Source: Microbacterium aerolatum
GTDB taxonomy: Bacteria; Actinomycetota; Actinomycetes; Actinomycetales; Microbacteriaceae
Assembly: GCF_007988825.1 (NCBI RefSeq)
Contig: NZ_BJUW01000002.1
Location: 186,001-250,000 of the forward strand
Direction of reading: 5' to 3'
DNA: 64,000 nucleotides
In this document: in pieces, positions 35,736 to 45,589 of the stretch
Position numbering within the stretch: position 1 is the stretch's first letter
Layout of the letters: each line of letters starts with the position of its first letter
Translations under genes and position numbers: made by a program
The notes under the pieces: model-generated
What the model was told of the DNA's origin: nothing
Seen by the model: only the letters and a program-made list of their open reading frames with translations
Databases searched by the model: none

Positions 35736-36542
35736 TCAGCCCTCCCACGCGTGGGCGATCGCCAGGGCGTCGCGGGTCGCCGCGACGTCGTGCACGCGCA
35801 CCGCCCACACGTCGTGGCGGACGGCGAGGGCGCTCGTGACGGCGGTGGCGAGGTCGCGGCGCTGTTCGGAGATGTCGTCGGTGCCGGCCTCCGAGGGCAG
35901 CGTGTCCGCCAGGAAGCGCTTGCGCGAGGTGCCGATGAGCACCCGGTGACCGAGGGCGGTGATGTCGTCGAGTCCGCGCAGCACATCCCAGTTCTGGTCG
36001 CCGGTCTTCGCGAACCCGATACCGGGGTCGAGGATGATGCGCGAGGGGGCGATGCCGGCGGCCGCGGCCTCGCCGACGCGTTCGCGCAGCTCGCCGGCGA
36101 CCTCCCGCGCTGCCCGCCGGTACTCGGCGCGCGCGTACATGTCGGTCGACGGACCCCGCCAGTGGCCGATGGCGAAGTCGGCGCCGGACTCCGCGACCGC
36201 CGCGAGCATGTCGGGGTCGGCGAGACCTCCCGAGACGTCGTTGACGATGCGGGCGCCGGCGCGGACGGCCGCGGCTGCCGTGGACGCGTTCAGCGTGTCG
36301 ATGCTCAGCGGGATGCCGCGTGCGGAGAGCTCCTGGATCACCGGGAGCACCCGCTGCTCCTCGACTGCCGGATCGACGCGCTCGGAGCCGGGACGCGTGG
36401 ACTCGCCGCCGATGTCGAGCACGGTGGCACCGGCATCCCGCAGCGCGAGCCCGTGCGCGATCGCGCGCTCAGGGTCGATGTACCGGCCGCCGTCGCTGAA
36501 GGAGTCGGTGGTGACGTTGACGATTCCCCAGATGCCGGTCAT
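35736..36542 (-). CDS. folP: dihydropteroate synthase
   Basis: Joins p-aminobenzoate to the pterin pyrophosphate; target of sulfonamides. 268 residues: GIVNVTTDSFSDGG at the N-terminus, LDIGGESTRPGSE, PLSIDTLNA, IVNDVSGG, ILDPGIGFAKTGDQN and LIGTSRKRFL. A TIM-barrel enzyme with every standard loop. ATG 36542 overlaps the folE stop by 4 nt. Confidence 0.95.
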   Translation of the reverse strand: MTGIWGIVNVTTDSFSDGGRYIDPERAIAHGLALRDAGATVLDIGGESTRPGSERVDPAVEEQRVLPVIQELSARGIPLSIDTLNASTAAAAVRAGARIVNDVSGGLADPDMLAAVAESGADFAIGHWRGPSTDMYARAEYRRAAREVAGELRERVGEAAAAGIAPSRIILDPGIGFAKTGDQNWDVLRGLDDITALGHRVLIGTSRKRFLADTLPSEAGTDDISEQRRDLATAVTSALAVRHDVWAVRVHDVAATRDALAIAHAWEG

Positions 36543-37126
36543 GCGCCCGCTCCTATGAGCACGACGATCTCCGCCCGCGCTGCAGCATCCGTGTACTCGC
36601 CGCGTGCCGCGATCGTGAGCGTCGAGGCATCCGTCTGGCGTCCGCCTCGCATCGTGACGCAGCCGTGCACGGCATCCAGGACGACGAGCACCCCACGCGT
36701 ATCGAGGTGCTCGGCGATCGTGTCGGCGATCTGCTCGCCGAGACGCTCCTGCACCTGCGGCCGGGCGGCGATCGTCTCGACGACGCGGACCAGTGCGCCG
36801 AGGCCGACGACCTGCTCGCCAGGAAGGTAGGCGATGTGCGCGTGGCCGGCGAAGGGCAGCAGATGGTGTTCGCACACGGAGCGGAAGCGGATGTCGCGCA
36901 GCAGCACGGCACCGGACGGCAGAGTCTCGGGCGCGGGGCCGCGGGACACGCTGATCGTGCGGGCGAGCGGGGCCGCGGCATCCTGGCCGACGCCGGAGAA
37001 GAACTCCTCGTACAGCTCGGCGACGCGCGCCGGCGTCTGCTTGAGGCCCGGTCGGTCGGGGTCCTCACCGATCGCCTCGAGCAGCTCGCGTGTCAGCCGC
37101 TCGACCCGTTCCCGGTCGACGGCCAC
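36539..37126 (-). CDS. folE: GTP cyclohydrolase I
   Basis: First step of folate synthesis, GTP to dihydroneopterin triphosphate. 195 residues: GEDPDRPGLKQTPARVAELYEE, SVCEHHLLPFAGHAHIAYLP with the zinc Cys and His residues, and QERLGEQIADTI with VLDAVHGCVTMRG (second zinc Cys). GTG 37126 lies 2 nt after the ftsH stop. The upstream open frame only shadows ftsH. Confidence 0.93.
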   Translation of the reverse strand: MAVDRERVERLTRELLEAIGEDPDRPGLKQTPARVAELYEEFFSGVGQDAAAPLARTISVSRGPAPETLPSGAVLLRDIRFRSVCEHHLLPFAGHAHIAYLPGEQVVGLGALVRVVETIAARPQVQERLGEQIADTIAEHLDTRGVLVVLDAVHGCVTMRGGRQTDASTLTIAARGEYTDAAARAEIVVLIGAGA

Positions 37127-37128
37127 GG

Positions 37129-39141
<2,013 letters not shown>

Positions 39142-39229
39142 GATCCGTTCAGCGTATCGCGCACGTCCTTGGGCCCCGCTGTGATTCGCCCAGGGCGTAC
39201 GGTCCGTCAGACGCCGGGGAGAAGCAGTG

Positions 39230-39781
<552 letters not shown>

Positions 39782-39865
39782 GACTCGATTTTAGGTGACG
39801 GATGCCGCGGGGTCGGCCATACTGTGAGCAATCGCGGGCAGCGACCCGCCGACGAAGGGACTCCC

Positions 39866-40459
39866 ATGGCTCTTGATGACATCCTCAAGCAGGTTCCGAT
39901 CGACGACATCGCCGCACGGCTCGGCGTCTCGCACGACGAAGCGAAGAAGGCCGTGGAGCAGGGCGGCGCCGTCCTGCTGGGCGGCCTCGCGAAGAACGCG
40001 CAGACCGACGAGGGCTCGGCCGCGATCCAGAACGCGCTCAAGCGGCATGAGGGCGCGACCCCCGCCGCCAAGGTCGACGACATCGATCAGGCCGACGGCG
40101 GCAAGATCGTCAAGCACGTGCTCGGCGACGACGCCAACGACGTCGCGGCCAAGCTGAACGAGTCGGACAAGACGCCGGGCATCGACTTCGGCAAGCTGCT
40201 CCCGATCCTCGCGCCGATCGTGATGGGCCTCATCGCGAACATGAACAAGAAGAAGTCCGGCGGCGCGGAGGCGGCGTCCGGTGAGTCCGGAGGCGGGATC
40301 GGCGATCTCATCGGCGGCCTGCTCGGCGGCGGCTCGTCCTCAGGTTCGTCCGGCGGAGGCGGCATCGGCGATCTGCTCGGCGGGATCCTGGGCGGCGGCT
40401 CCTCCTCCGGAGGCGGCGGCATCGGCGATGTTCTGGGCGGACTGTTCGGCAAGAAGTAG
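39866..40459 (+). CDS. DUF937 protein with Gly/Ser repeat tail
   Basis: 197 residues. The DUF937 part (1-145) has ILKQVPIDDIAARLGVSHDEAKKAV, LLGGLAKNAQTDEGSAAIQNAL and LLPILAPIVMGLIANMNKKK. The tail has three near-copies of G-x-G-x-G-D-L/V-L/I-G-G separated by Gly/Ser runs. Function unknown; relatives are small cytoplasmic proteins. It is inserted head-on between hpt and tilS; GAAGGGA precedes ATG 39866. It converges on tilS with a 14-nt gap. Confidence 0.8.
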   Translation: MALDDILKQVPIDDIAARLGVSHDEAKKAVEQGGAVLLGGLAKNAQTDEGSAAIQNALKRHEGATPAAKVDDIDQADGGKIVKHVLGDDANDVAAKLNESDKTPGIDFGKLLPILAPIVMGLIANMNKKKSGGAEAASGESGGGIGDLIGGLLGGGSSSGSSGGGGIGDLLGGILGGGSSSGGGGIGDVLGGLFGKK

Positions 40460-40473
40460 CCCGTCCGGCAGGG

Positions 40474-41466
40474 CTACTGCCGGGCGGTGAACACCACTCG
40501 CCCGCCGACACGTGCGGCCGAGCATCCGGGAAGATCGATCGGGCCCTGGCCCGACCAGTCCGTGACGAGTCGCGCCACCTCGAGCGTCTGCGTTCGTGTG
40601 AGGCTCGCGCCGAACTCGCTGTGCGCGACGAGGCGGATGATGCGGTTGCGCAGCGCCGCGGGGTTGGCGGCGAGCGCGGCGACGCTGACGGAGATGCCCG
40701 CCTCGGCGTGCTCGACGATGTCCTCGATCGTCTCGTGGATGATCTCGTCGAACGCCTCGGCGTCCTCTCGCAGCTGCTCGGCCGTGCGGGCGAGGGCCTC
40801 GGCGATGCCCGGCCCGAGTTCGGCCTCGAGGACCGGCATCACGTTCTCACGGACGCGAACCCGCGCGAAGCGGTGCTCGCGGTTGTGCGGATCGTGCCAC
40901 GGTTCGAGATCCGATGCCGCGCAGAACGCCTCGGTCGTCGCCCGCCGCACGCCGAGCATCGGCCGCAGCCAGACGGTGCCGTCCTCGTCCTCCCGGCGCG
41001 GCGCCATCCCCTGCAGGCTCGCCGCACCGGAGCCACGGGCGAGCCCGAGCAGCACGGTCTCGGCCTGGTCGTCGAGGGTGTGCCCAAGCAGCACGGCCGC
41101 AGCCCGCTCTTCGGCGGCGATCCGGCGCAGGGCCGGGTAGCGCGCGTCGCGCGCGGCCGCCTCGGTTCCGGCATCCGATCCGGCAACCTGGACGCGTTCC
41201 ACACGCGAACGGATGCCGAGGGCCTCGGCCTTCGCAGCAGCGGATGCCGCGGCATCCGCTGACTCGTCCTGCAGACCGTGATCGATCGTGGCGCTCGTCA
41301 CCTGCATGCCGCGTGAGCGCGCCTCGAAGGCGGTCGCGGCGGCGAGGGCGAGCGAGTCCGCACCGCCGGAGAGGGCGACGATGACCACTGCGCCGTCCGG
41401 GATACTCGCGAGTGCGGTGCGCACAGCGAGGCGGACCTCTGCGACGGCGGGTGAAAGCGATGGCAT
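40474..41466 (-). CDS. tilS: tRNA(Ile)-lysidine synthase
   Basis: Modifies C34 of tRNA-Ile(CAU) to lysidine. 330 residues: PP-loop ALSGGADSLALA at about 31-42, TIDHGLQDES, VLLGHTLDDQAETVLLGLARGSG and an RENVMPVLE helix with a reduced C-terminal domain usual in actinobacteria. ATG 41466; codons 71-75 encode Asp-Ala-Ala-Ala-Ser from a perfect palindrome at 41242-41257. Confidence 0.92.
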   Translation of the reverse strand: MPSLSPAVAEVRLAVRTALASIPDGAVVIVALSGGADSLALAAATAFEARSRGMQVTSATIDHGLQDESADAAASAAAKAEALGIRSRVERVQVAGSDAGTEAAARDARYPALRRIAAEERAAAVLLGHTLDDQAETVLLGLARGSGAASLQGMAPRREDEDGTVWLRPMLGVRRATTEAFCAASDLEPWHDPHNREHRFARVRVRENVMPVLEAELGPGIAEALARTAEQLREDAEAFDEIIHETIEDIVEHAEAGISVSVAALAANPAALRNRIIRLVAHSEFGASLTRTQTLEVARLVTDWSGQGPIDLPGCSAARVGGRVVFTARQ

Positions 41467-41529
41467 CCTCCAACGCTACGACACCAGACACCTCTATCAT
41501 CGGCATCCGCCCGGTCGTACTCTGAGCGG

Positions 41530-42141
41530 GTGACCGACCAGGCGACGTTCGCACCGGAGCGATTGAAGGCGTTCGTCGATGCCGTCGTCGCGATCGCGAT
41601 GACGCTGCTGATCCTGCCGCTGCTGGAATCGGTCTCGGAGGCGGCGGACGTCGGCACGGACACCGGCGATTTCCTCGCCGAGCACAGCGGGCAACTCATG
41701 AGCTTCACGCTGAGCTTCGTGCTCATCGCCGCGTTCTGGATGGAGCACCACGGCCAGTACCAGCAGGTGCGGCGCGTCACGCCGGCGCTGCTCTGGATCA
41801 ACGTCGCATGGATGCTGACGATCGTGTGGCTGCCGGTGCCGACGGCGATGCTCGGTCAGATGCACCCCGATCCCCTGCAGGCGCTGCTGTACATCGGGAC
41901 GCTGATCCTGACGCAGGTGGCGACGATGGCCGGCAAGCTCTATCTGCTGCGGCAGCCCCAGCTCACGGACATGTCGCCGGAACTGCTCCGGCGCGGCACG
42001 GCCGGGGACCTCGCGGCGATCATCCTGTTCTGCATCGCGCTGCCGATCGCCGCTTGGGTGCATGTGATCGGGTACTTCGCGCTGTTGCTGGTCGCGCTGT
42101 CGGATCCGCTGGAGAAACTGCTGCTGCGCGCACGCAGGTAG
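41530..42141 (+). CDS. TMEM175-family potassium channel-like protein
   Basis: 203 residues, about six TM helices. The N-terminal ERLKAFVDAVVAIAMTLLILPL is the TMEM175 (DUF1211) selectivity-filter helix, although the usual Phe-Ser-Asp reads Phe-Val-Asp here. A second hallmark is FVLIAAFWMEHHGQYQ. Bacterial members have one repeat and assemble as tetramers. GTG 41530 is used because no earlier start is available; the ribosome site is weak. Confidence 0.8.
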   Translation: MTDQATFAPERLKAFVDAVVAIAMTLLILPLLESVSEAADVGTDTGDFLAEHSGQLMSFTLSFVLIAAFWMEHHGQYQQVRRVTPALLWINVAWMLTIVWLPVPTAMLGQMHPDPLQALLYIGTLILTQVATMAGKLYLLRQPQLTDMSPELLRRGTAGDLAAIILFCIALPIAAWVHVIGYFALLLVALSDPLEKLLLRARR

Positions 42142-42184
42142 GCTTGTCCGCGGCATCCAACCGTCTTTTCTGAGGAGCACACGC

Positions 42185-42676
42185 ATGGGCGCACACGACG
42201 CCGTCATCGAGATTCCGCGCGGCAGCCGCGTCAAGTACGAGGTCGACCACGAGACCGGGCGAGTGCACCTCGACCGCGTTCTGTACACGACCTTCGGTTA
42301 CCCGGCCGACTACGGCTACTTCGACAACACGCTCGGCGAGGACGGCGACCCGCTCGACGTGCTCGTGCTGCTCGACCACGCGATCTACCCCGGTGTCGTC
42401 GTCGAGGTCCGTCCCGTCGCCGTGCTGAAGATGAGCGACGAGGCCGGCGGAGACGACAAGCTCGTCGCCGTGCTGAGCAAGGACCCGCGCTGGTCGCACA
42501 TCCAGGATGTCGACGACCTGGCCGAGTACACGAAGAAGGAGATCGCGCACTTCTTCGAGCACTACAAGGACCTCGAGCCCAACAAGTGGGTCAAGGTCGA
42601 CGAGTGGGGCAACGCCGCCGAGGCGCAGCGCATCCTCGACGAGTCAATCGTCCGCTTCGGTGAGCAGGGCCACTGA
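42185..42676 (+). CDS. ppa: inorganic pyrophosphatase, family I
   Basis: Hydrolyses PPi in the cytosol. 163 residues: EIPRGSRVKYEVD, TTFGYPADYGYFDNTLGEDGDPLDVLVL with the metal-binding Asp residues, and FFEHYKDLEPNKWVK. GAGGAG precedes ATG 42185. The stop codon sits inside a CTGAGCCCGTCGAAG repeat (42673-42687), so the last residues may have been set by insertion of that repeat. Confidence 0.96.
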   Translation: MGAHDAVIEIPRGSRVKYEVDHETGRVHLDRVLYTTFGYPADYGYFDNTLGEDGDPLDVLVLLDHAIYPGVVVEVRPVAVLKMSDEAGGDDKLVAVLSKDPRWSHIQDVDDLAEYTKKEIAHFFEHYKDLEPNKWVKVDEWGNAAEAQRILDESIVRFGEQGH

Positions 42677-42710
42677 GCCCGTCGAAGTGCACTGAGCTTC
42701 GTCTCGAACT
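42673..42710. repeat. dispersed repeat across the ppa stop codon
   Basis: CTGAGCCCGTCGAAG, followed by CACTGAGCTTCGTCTCGAAC, related to the serS insert at 21728-21745. The ppa TGA is bases 2-4 of the repeat. A terminator follows directly. Confidence 0.6.
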
Positions 42711-42712
42711 TC

Positions 42713-42750
42713 AGAAGCCCTCGGTCCGCGTTCTGCGGCCGAGGGCTTCT
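42713..42750. terminator. bidirectional terminator after ppa
   Basis: AGAAGCCCTCGG (42713-42724) pairs perfectly with CCGAGGGCTTCT (42739-42750), 14-nt loop, between convergent ppa and the M23 peptidase gene. Confidence 0.85.
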
Positions 42751-42765
42751 TCGTATTGAGGCGCG

Positions 42766-44151
42766 TCAGACCGAGATGCCGCGCGCCGCCATGTAGTTGA
42801 TCGGGTTCGTGTAACCGCCGTTGATGTAGACCTCGAAGTGGAGGTGGCAGCCGAACGAGTTGCCGGTGTTGCCCGCGTAGGCGATCACCTGTCCGGCGTT
42901 GACGTACTGCCCTGACCGCACCGCGAACGAGTTGATGTGGCCGTAGCCGGTGCCGACGCCGCCACCGTGCTGGATGCGGACGTAGTTGCCGTAGCCGCCG
43001 TTCCAGCCCGCGTAGTCGACGGTGCCGGAGTGCGCGGCGAAGATCGGCGCATTGCAGCCGTTTGCGAGGTCGACGCCGTAGTGCCAGCTCGATGCACAGC
43101 CGTTGTTGCCGCACTGCGAAGAGCGGGGGCCGTAGCCCGAGCTGCGGTAGCCGCCGTGCGGGCGCACCCATCCTCCGGTACCTGCGGATCCGCCGCCACC
43201 ACCGCCGCCGCCGTTGTTGTTGTTCTTCGCGGCTTCCTCGGCGGCCTTCTTGGCAGCGGCTTCTGCGGCGGCCTTCTTCCGGGCCTCCTCAGCCTTGCGG
43301 ATGCGCTCGCCTTCTTGGAAGTCGGCGACCGTCTTGGCGGTGTTGTCCTTGAGGGCGGCGAGCTGAGCCTGCAGGGTGCTGAGGTTGGCGGACTGCTCGT
43401 CGAGCGCTGCCTGCGCGGCGTCTGCAGCCTCCTGCGCGGCGCGCATCTTCTCCTCGGCGACCTGCTGGAGGCGGTCGCGCTCATCACGGGCGACGACGGC
43501 CTGGTCGCTCAGCGCCTGAGCCGAGTTGCGCGCGGCGACGGCGTCGTCGTACACCGACTGGTTGTAGGTGAGGAGCTTGTCCATCGTCCCGAGACGCGAC
43601 AGCAGCTCGTCGGCGTTGGTCGCGGAACCGGCGAAGAAGAGCTCGAGGGCCGTATCGTCCCCGCCGTTGCGGTAGAGCTGAGTCGCGACCTGACCGGCCT
43701 TGCGTGCGGATTCGTCAGCGATCTGCGCCTGCTCGTCGGCCTGCGCCTGCAGCGCATCCGCTTCTGCGATGGCGGCGAAGTACGCCTGCTGCGCCTCGTA
43801 GAACTCGTTTCCGGCGGCCTCTGCGGCGGCCTGGGTCTCGGCGACGCGCTGCTTGAGGGACTGGATGAGCCCCTCGATGCGAGAGACCTCCGCCGCCTTC
43901 GCTGCTTCGTTCCGCTTCGCGCGCTGCACGTCGTCCCAGCTGGGATAGGAGGCGGCGTACGCGGCGTTGACACCCGAGCCGATGCCGAAGGCGCTCAGGG
44001 CGACGACACCGAGGGCGCCGAATCCGAGGGCGTTGCGGCGGGTGAGCGCACCCTTCTCCCAGAAGCTACGGCGCTCGGCGGTGCTGGGCGCGCATCCACA
44101 GGAATCCCCTGCGTCCAGCGCAGCATCCATGGCGGACTGCTCGACGTTCAC
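42766..44151 (-). CDS. secreted M23 peptidase with coiled-coil domain
   Basis: 461 residues from GTG 44151. An N-terminal cytoplasmic segment with RRNALGFGALGVVALSAFGIGSGV (signal/TM, possibly Tat-like from the RR) precedes a long coiled coil (about 80-300, with LEERL-like heptads and Ala/Glu/Gln-rich sequence). A Gly linker and a LytM domain follow, with HYGVDLANGCNAPIFAAHSGTVDYAG and HLHFEVYINGG, the zinc His/Asp ligands. It likely cleaves peptidoglycan cross-links near FtsEX-type division or growth sites (inference). GTG 44151 is preferred over ATG 44178 because GGAAGGGG precedes it. Confidence 0.85.
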   Translation of the reverse strand: MNVEQSAMDAALDAGDSCGCAPSTAERRSFWEKGALTRRNALGFGALGVVALSAFGIGSGVNAAYAASYPSWDDVQRAKRNEAAKAAEVSRIEGLIQSLKQRVAETQAAAEAAGNEFYEAQQAYFAAIAEADALQAQADEQAQIADESARKAGQVATQLYRNGGDDTALELFFAGSATNADELLSRLGTMDKLLTYNQSVYDDAVAARNSAQALSDQAVVARDERDRLQQVAEEKMRAAQEAADAAQAALDEQSANLSTLQAQLAALKDNTAKTVADFQEGERIRKAEEARKKAAAEAAAKKAAEEAAKNNNNGGGGGGGGSAGTGGWVRPHGGYRSSGYGPRSSQCGNNGCASSWHYGVDLANGCNAPIFAAHSGTVDYAGWNGGYGNYVRIQHGGGVGTGYGHINSFAVRSGQYVNAGQVIAYAGNTGNSFGCHLHFEVYINGGYTNPINYMAARGISV

Positions 44152-44293
44152 ACGGCCCCTTCCGCCGAAATCACACATGCCACACTAACAACATCTTTAA
44201 CATCCGCAACAGAAACTTCCTGGCGCGAAGTCGCACTGCGCACCATCCATCGTCCTCCCGAAACGCCCGGGCGGCGAGCAGACTCGCCCTCGA

Positions 44294-44324
44294 TTGGTGT
44301 TTTCGCCAAATCATCCTTTATGCT
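44294..44324 (+). promoter_or_regulatory. candidate promoter of the tRNA cluster
   Basis: TTGGTG (44294-44299) and TATGCT (44319-44324), 19 nt apart (18 nt to TTATGC), in a locally AT-richer stretch 37 nt before tRNA-Glu. The spacing is long, so confidence is limited. Confidence 0.4.
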
Positions 44325-44360
44325 TGAGCGTCGGCAAGGAAGTCCCCCGGGACGCCCTTC

Positions 44361-44433
44361 GGCCCCATCGTTTAGCGGCCTAGGACGCCGCCCTTTCACG
44401 GCGGTAGCACGGGTTCGAATCCCGTTGGGGTCA
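44361..44433 (+). tRNA. tRNA-Glu (anticodon TTC)
   Basis: 73 nt. Acceptor GGCCCCA pairs with TGGGGTC (one G-U), discriminator A. Anticodon loop CTTTCAC between CCGCC/GGCGG; T arm CGGGTTCGAATCCCG. CCA not encoded. First of three tRNAs in tandem. Confidence 0.95.
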
Positions 44434-44460
44434 CTCCATCCGATACAATTTAAAAAGTAT

Positions 44461-44534
44461 GGCCCTGTAGCGCAGTTGGTTAGCGTGCCGCCCTGTCACG
44501 GCGGAGGTCGCGGGTTCAAGTCCCGTCAGGGTCG
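44461..44534 (+). tRNA. tRNA-Asp (anticodon GTC)
   Basis: 74 nt. Acceptor GGCCCTG/CAGGGTC, discriminator G as usual for Asp; anticodon loop CTGTCAC; T arm CGGGTTCAAGTCCCG. 27 nt after tRNA-Glu. Confidence 0.95.
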
Positions 44535-44546
44535 CTCTATGCGACG

Positions 44547-44568
44547 GGCCCTTTTTTCGAAGAGGGCC
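44547..44568 (+). terminator. weak hairpin with T tract between tRNA-Asp and tRNA-Phe
   Basis: GGCCCTTTT (44547-44555) and AAGAGGGCC (44560-44568) pair with one mismatch over a TTCG loop, followed by TTTCGTCT. It may be an attenuator or processing site within the tRNA transcript. Confidence 0.35.
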
Positions 44569-44606
44569 TTTCGTCTAGGATGCGGCGGATTTACGATGTG
44601 CCGCAT

Positions 44607-44679
44607 GGCTCTGTAGCTCAGTTGGTAGAGCGCACGACTGAAAATCGTGAGGTCACGGGATCGACGCCCGTCGGAGCCA
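44607..44679 (+). tRNA. tRNA-Phe (anticodon GAA)
   Basis: 73 nt. Acceptor GGCTCTG/CGGAGCC, discriminator A; anticodon stem-loop ACGAC-TGAAAAT-CGTG region gives GAA. The T loop reads ATCGACG between ACGGG and CCCGT, so the usual T at position 54 is A. Its 3' end faces the lower-GC HTH/nucleotidyltransferase pair. Confidence 0.92.
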
Positions 44680-44706
44680 CAAGGACCGTCGTTACAACGG
44701 TTCTAG

Positions 44707-44740
44707 AAACCCTCGCCTAGCTTCTACATGGCGGGGGTTT
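44707..44740 (+). terminator. terminator of the tRNA cluster
   Basis: AAACCCTCGCC (44707-44717) pairs with GGCGGGGGTTT (44730-44740) with one T-G pair, followed by TTGCTTT. It ends the Glu-Asp-Phe tRNA transcript. Confidence 0.8.
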
Positions 44741-44754
44741 TGCTTTGCCCTCCC

Positions 44755-44846
44755 GGTCGTTGAGCGAAACCTCTGCGGGTCGTTGAGCGAAGGCGGCACA
44801 GCCGCCGAAGACGAAACGTGCTGAGCGAGCACCAGCGAGTCGAAGC
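44755..44846. repeat. composite REP-like repeat downstream of tRNA-Phe
   Basis: GGTCGTTGAGCGAAAC, then GGGTCGTTGAGCGAAGG with a CGGCACAGCCG hairpin, then GACGAAACGTGCTGAGCGAG and CAGCGAGTCGAAGCG. Same family as the repeats at 8743 and 29316. It separates the tRNA terminator from the HTH/nucleotidyltransferase operon. Confidence 0.75.
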
Positions 44847-44885
44847 GCCACGTAGAGTTCCCCCTTGCTGCGCGGAACGCAGGGT

Positions 44886-44917
44886 GCTTAAATCTTCCTT
44901 GTACGGAAGGTTTAAAC
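44886..44917. promoter_or_regulatory. 32-bp imperfect palindrome at the start of the HTH/NTase operon
   Basis: Arms GCTTAAATCTTCC (44886-44898) and GGAAGGTTTAAAC (44905-44917) match at 11 of 13 positions around a TTGTAC spacer. The right arm contains the ribosome site GGAAGG and ends at the ATG (44918). Probably an autoregulatory operator for the HTH protein. Confidence 0.65.
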
Positions 44918-45589
44918 ATGAGCTATCTGTCGACAGACGAGGCGGCGCAGCAACTCGGCGTCACGCCTCGCCGCGTCGTGCAGCTGCTCAACCAACACGC
45001 CCTCGACGGGCACCGAGTTCAGCGTGACTGGCTTGTTTCAGCATCCTCTGTTCGACAGCGCCAAGCCCTGACCGCGGCGCGCGGCCGCCCGATGACTTCG
45101 CAAACAGCACGCTCTCTGATCGACGCACTCGACCGCGACGCGCGCCTCCCCGCTCGTCGAGCCGATCTCGTGCGCAACCGCGATGCTGAACTCCTTTCGA
45201 GCGCCATCGCTCACTCCGTTGTCATCGACACCTACATGACGCGGGATCCGGAATCGGCGTCGGAACGCCTGCATCTCACCGGCGAATCCGCGCTCGACCG
45301 GATCACATCCCTCCCTGGAGAAGCTCTCATCGGGACGGTGCGCGAGGTTCATGGGTACCTGCAGAGCACTTCGCTCGAAGAGCTCATCGACGACGCCATG
45401 CTGGTTCGAAGCGACGAGGGAACAGTCCACATCTATCGGTTCCGCGATGACGAGTTCCCATGGGCCGAGATCCCTGCAACGTTGATCGCCGTTGACGCGG
45501 CGCGCAGTATGAACTCGCGCGTGCGCGCCGCTGGCCTAGAGGCCCTCGATCGAAAGAGAACACGATGGCTGGCCAGGCACACGAGATAA
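44918..45589 (+). CDS. excisionase-like HTH protein, putative antitoxin/autoregulator
   Basis: 223 residues. Residues 3-48 form an excisionase/MerR-type winged HTH: YLSTDEAAQQLGVTPRRVVQLLNQHALDGHRVQRDWLVSASSV. The remainder is not recognised: a basic helical linker (RARLPARRADLVRNR region), then TRDPESASERLHLTGESALDRI, an EVHGYLQSTSLEELIDDA segment and a strand-rich TVHIYRFRDDEFPWAEIPATLIAVDAARS. GGAAGG overlaps the operator-like palindrome just upstream. It overlaps the nucleotidyltransferase gene by 25 nt. Antitoxin or specificity role inferred from operon form and the AbiE/MenAT precedent; not proven. Confidence 0.75.
   Translation: MSYLSTDEAAQQLGVTPRRVVQLLNQHALDGHRVQRDWLVSASSVRQRQALTAARGRPMTSQTARSLIDALDRDARLPARRADLVRNRDAELLSSAIAHSVVIDTYMTRDPESASERLHLTGESALDRITSLPGEALIGTVREVHGYLQSTSLEELIDDAMLVRSDEGTVHIYRFRDDEFPWAEIPATLIAVDAARSMNSRVRAAGLEALDRKRTRWLARHTR

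Noticed and set aside
40250..40450. Tandem DNA repeat / CRISPR-like spacing in the DUF937 tail
   Set aside because: Repeats are codon-level Gly/Ser units within a coding frame, without spacers or conserved palindromic repeats; no CRISPR array in the window.
44152..44360. Possible ydaO (cyclic di-AMP) riboswitch upstream of the M23 peptidase
   Set aside because: Such riboswitches do precede cell-wall hydrolases in actinobacteria, but I could not find the conserved core segments on the minus strand here.
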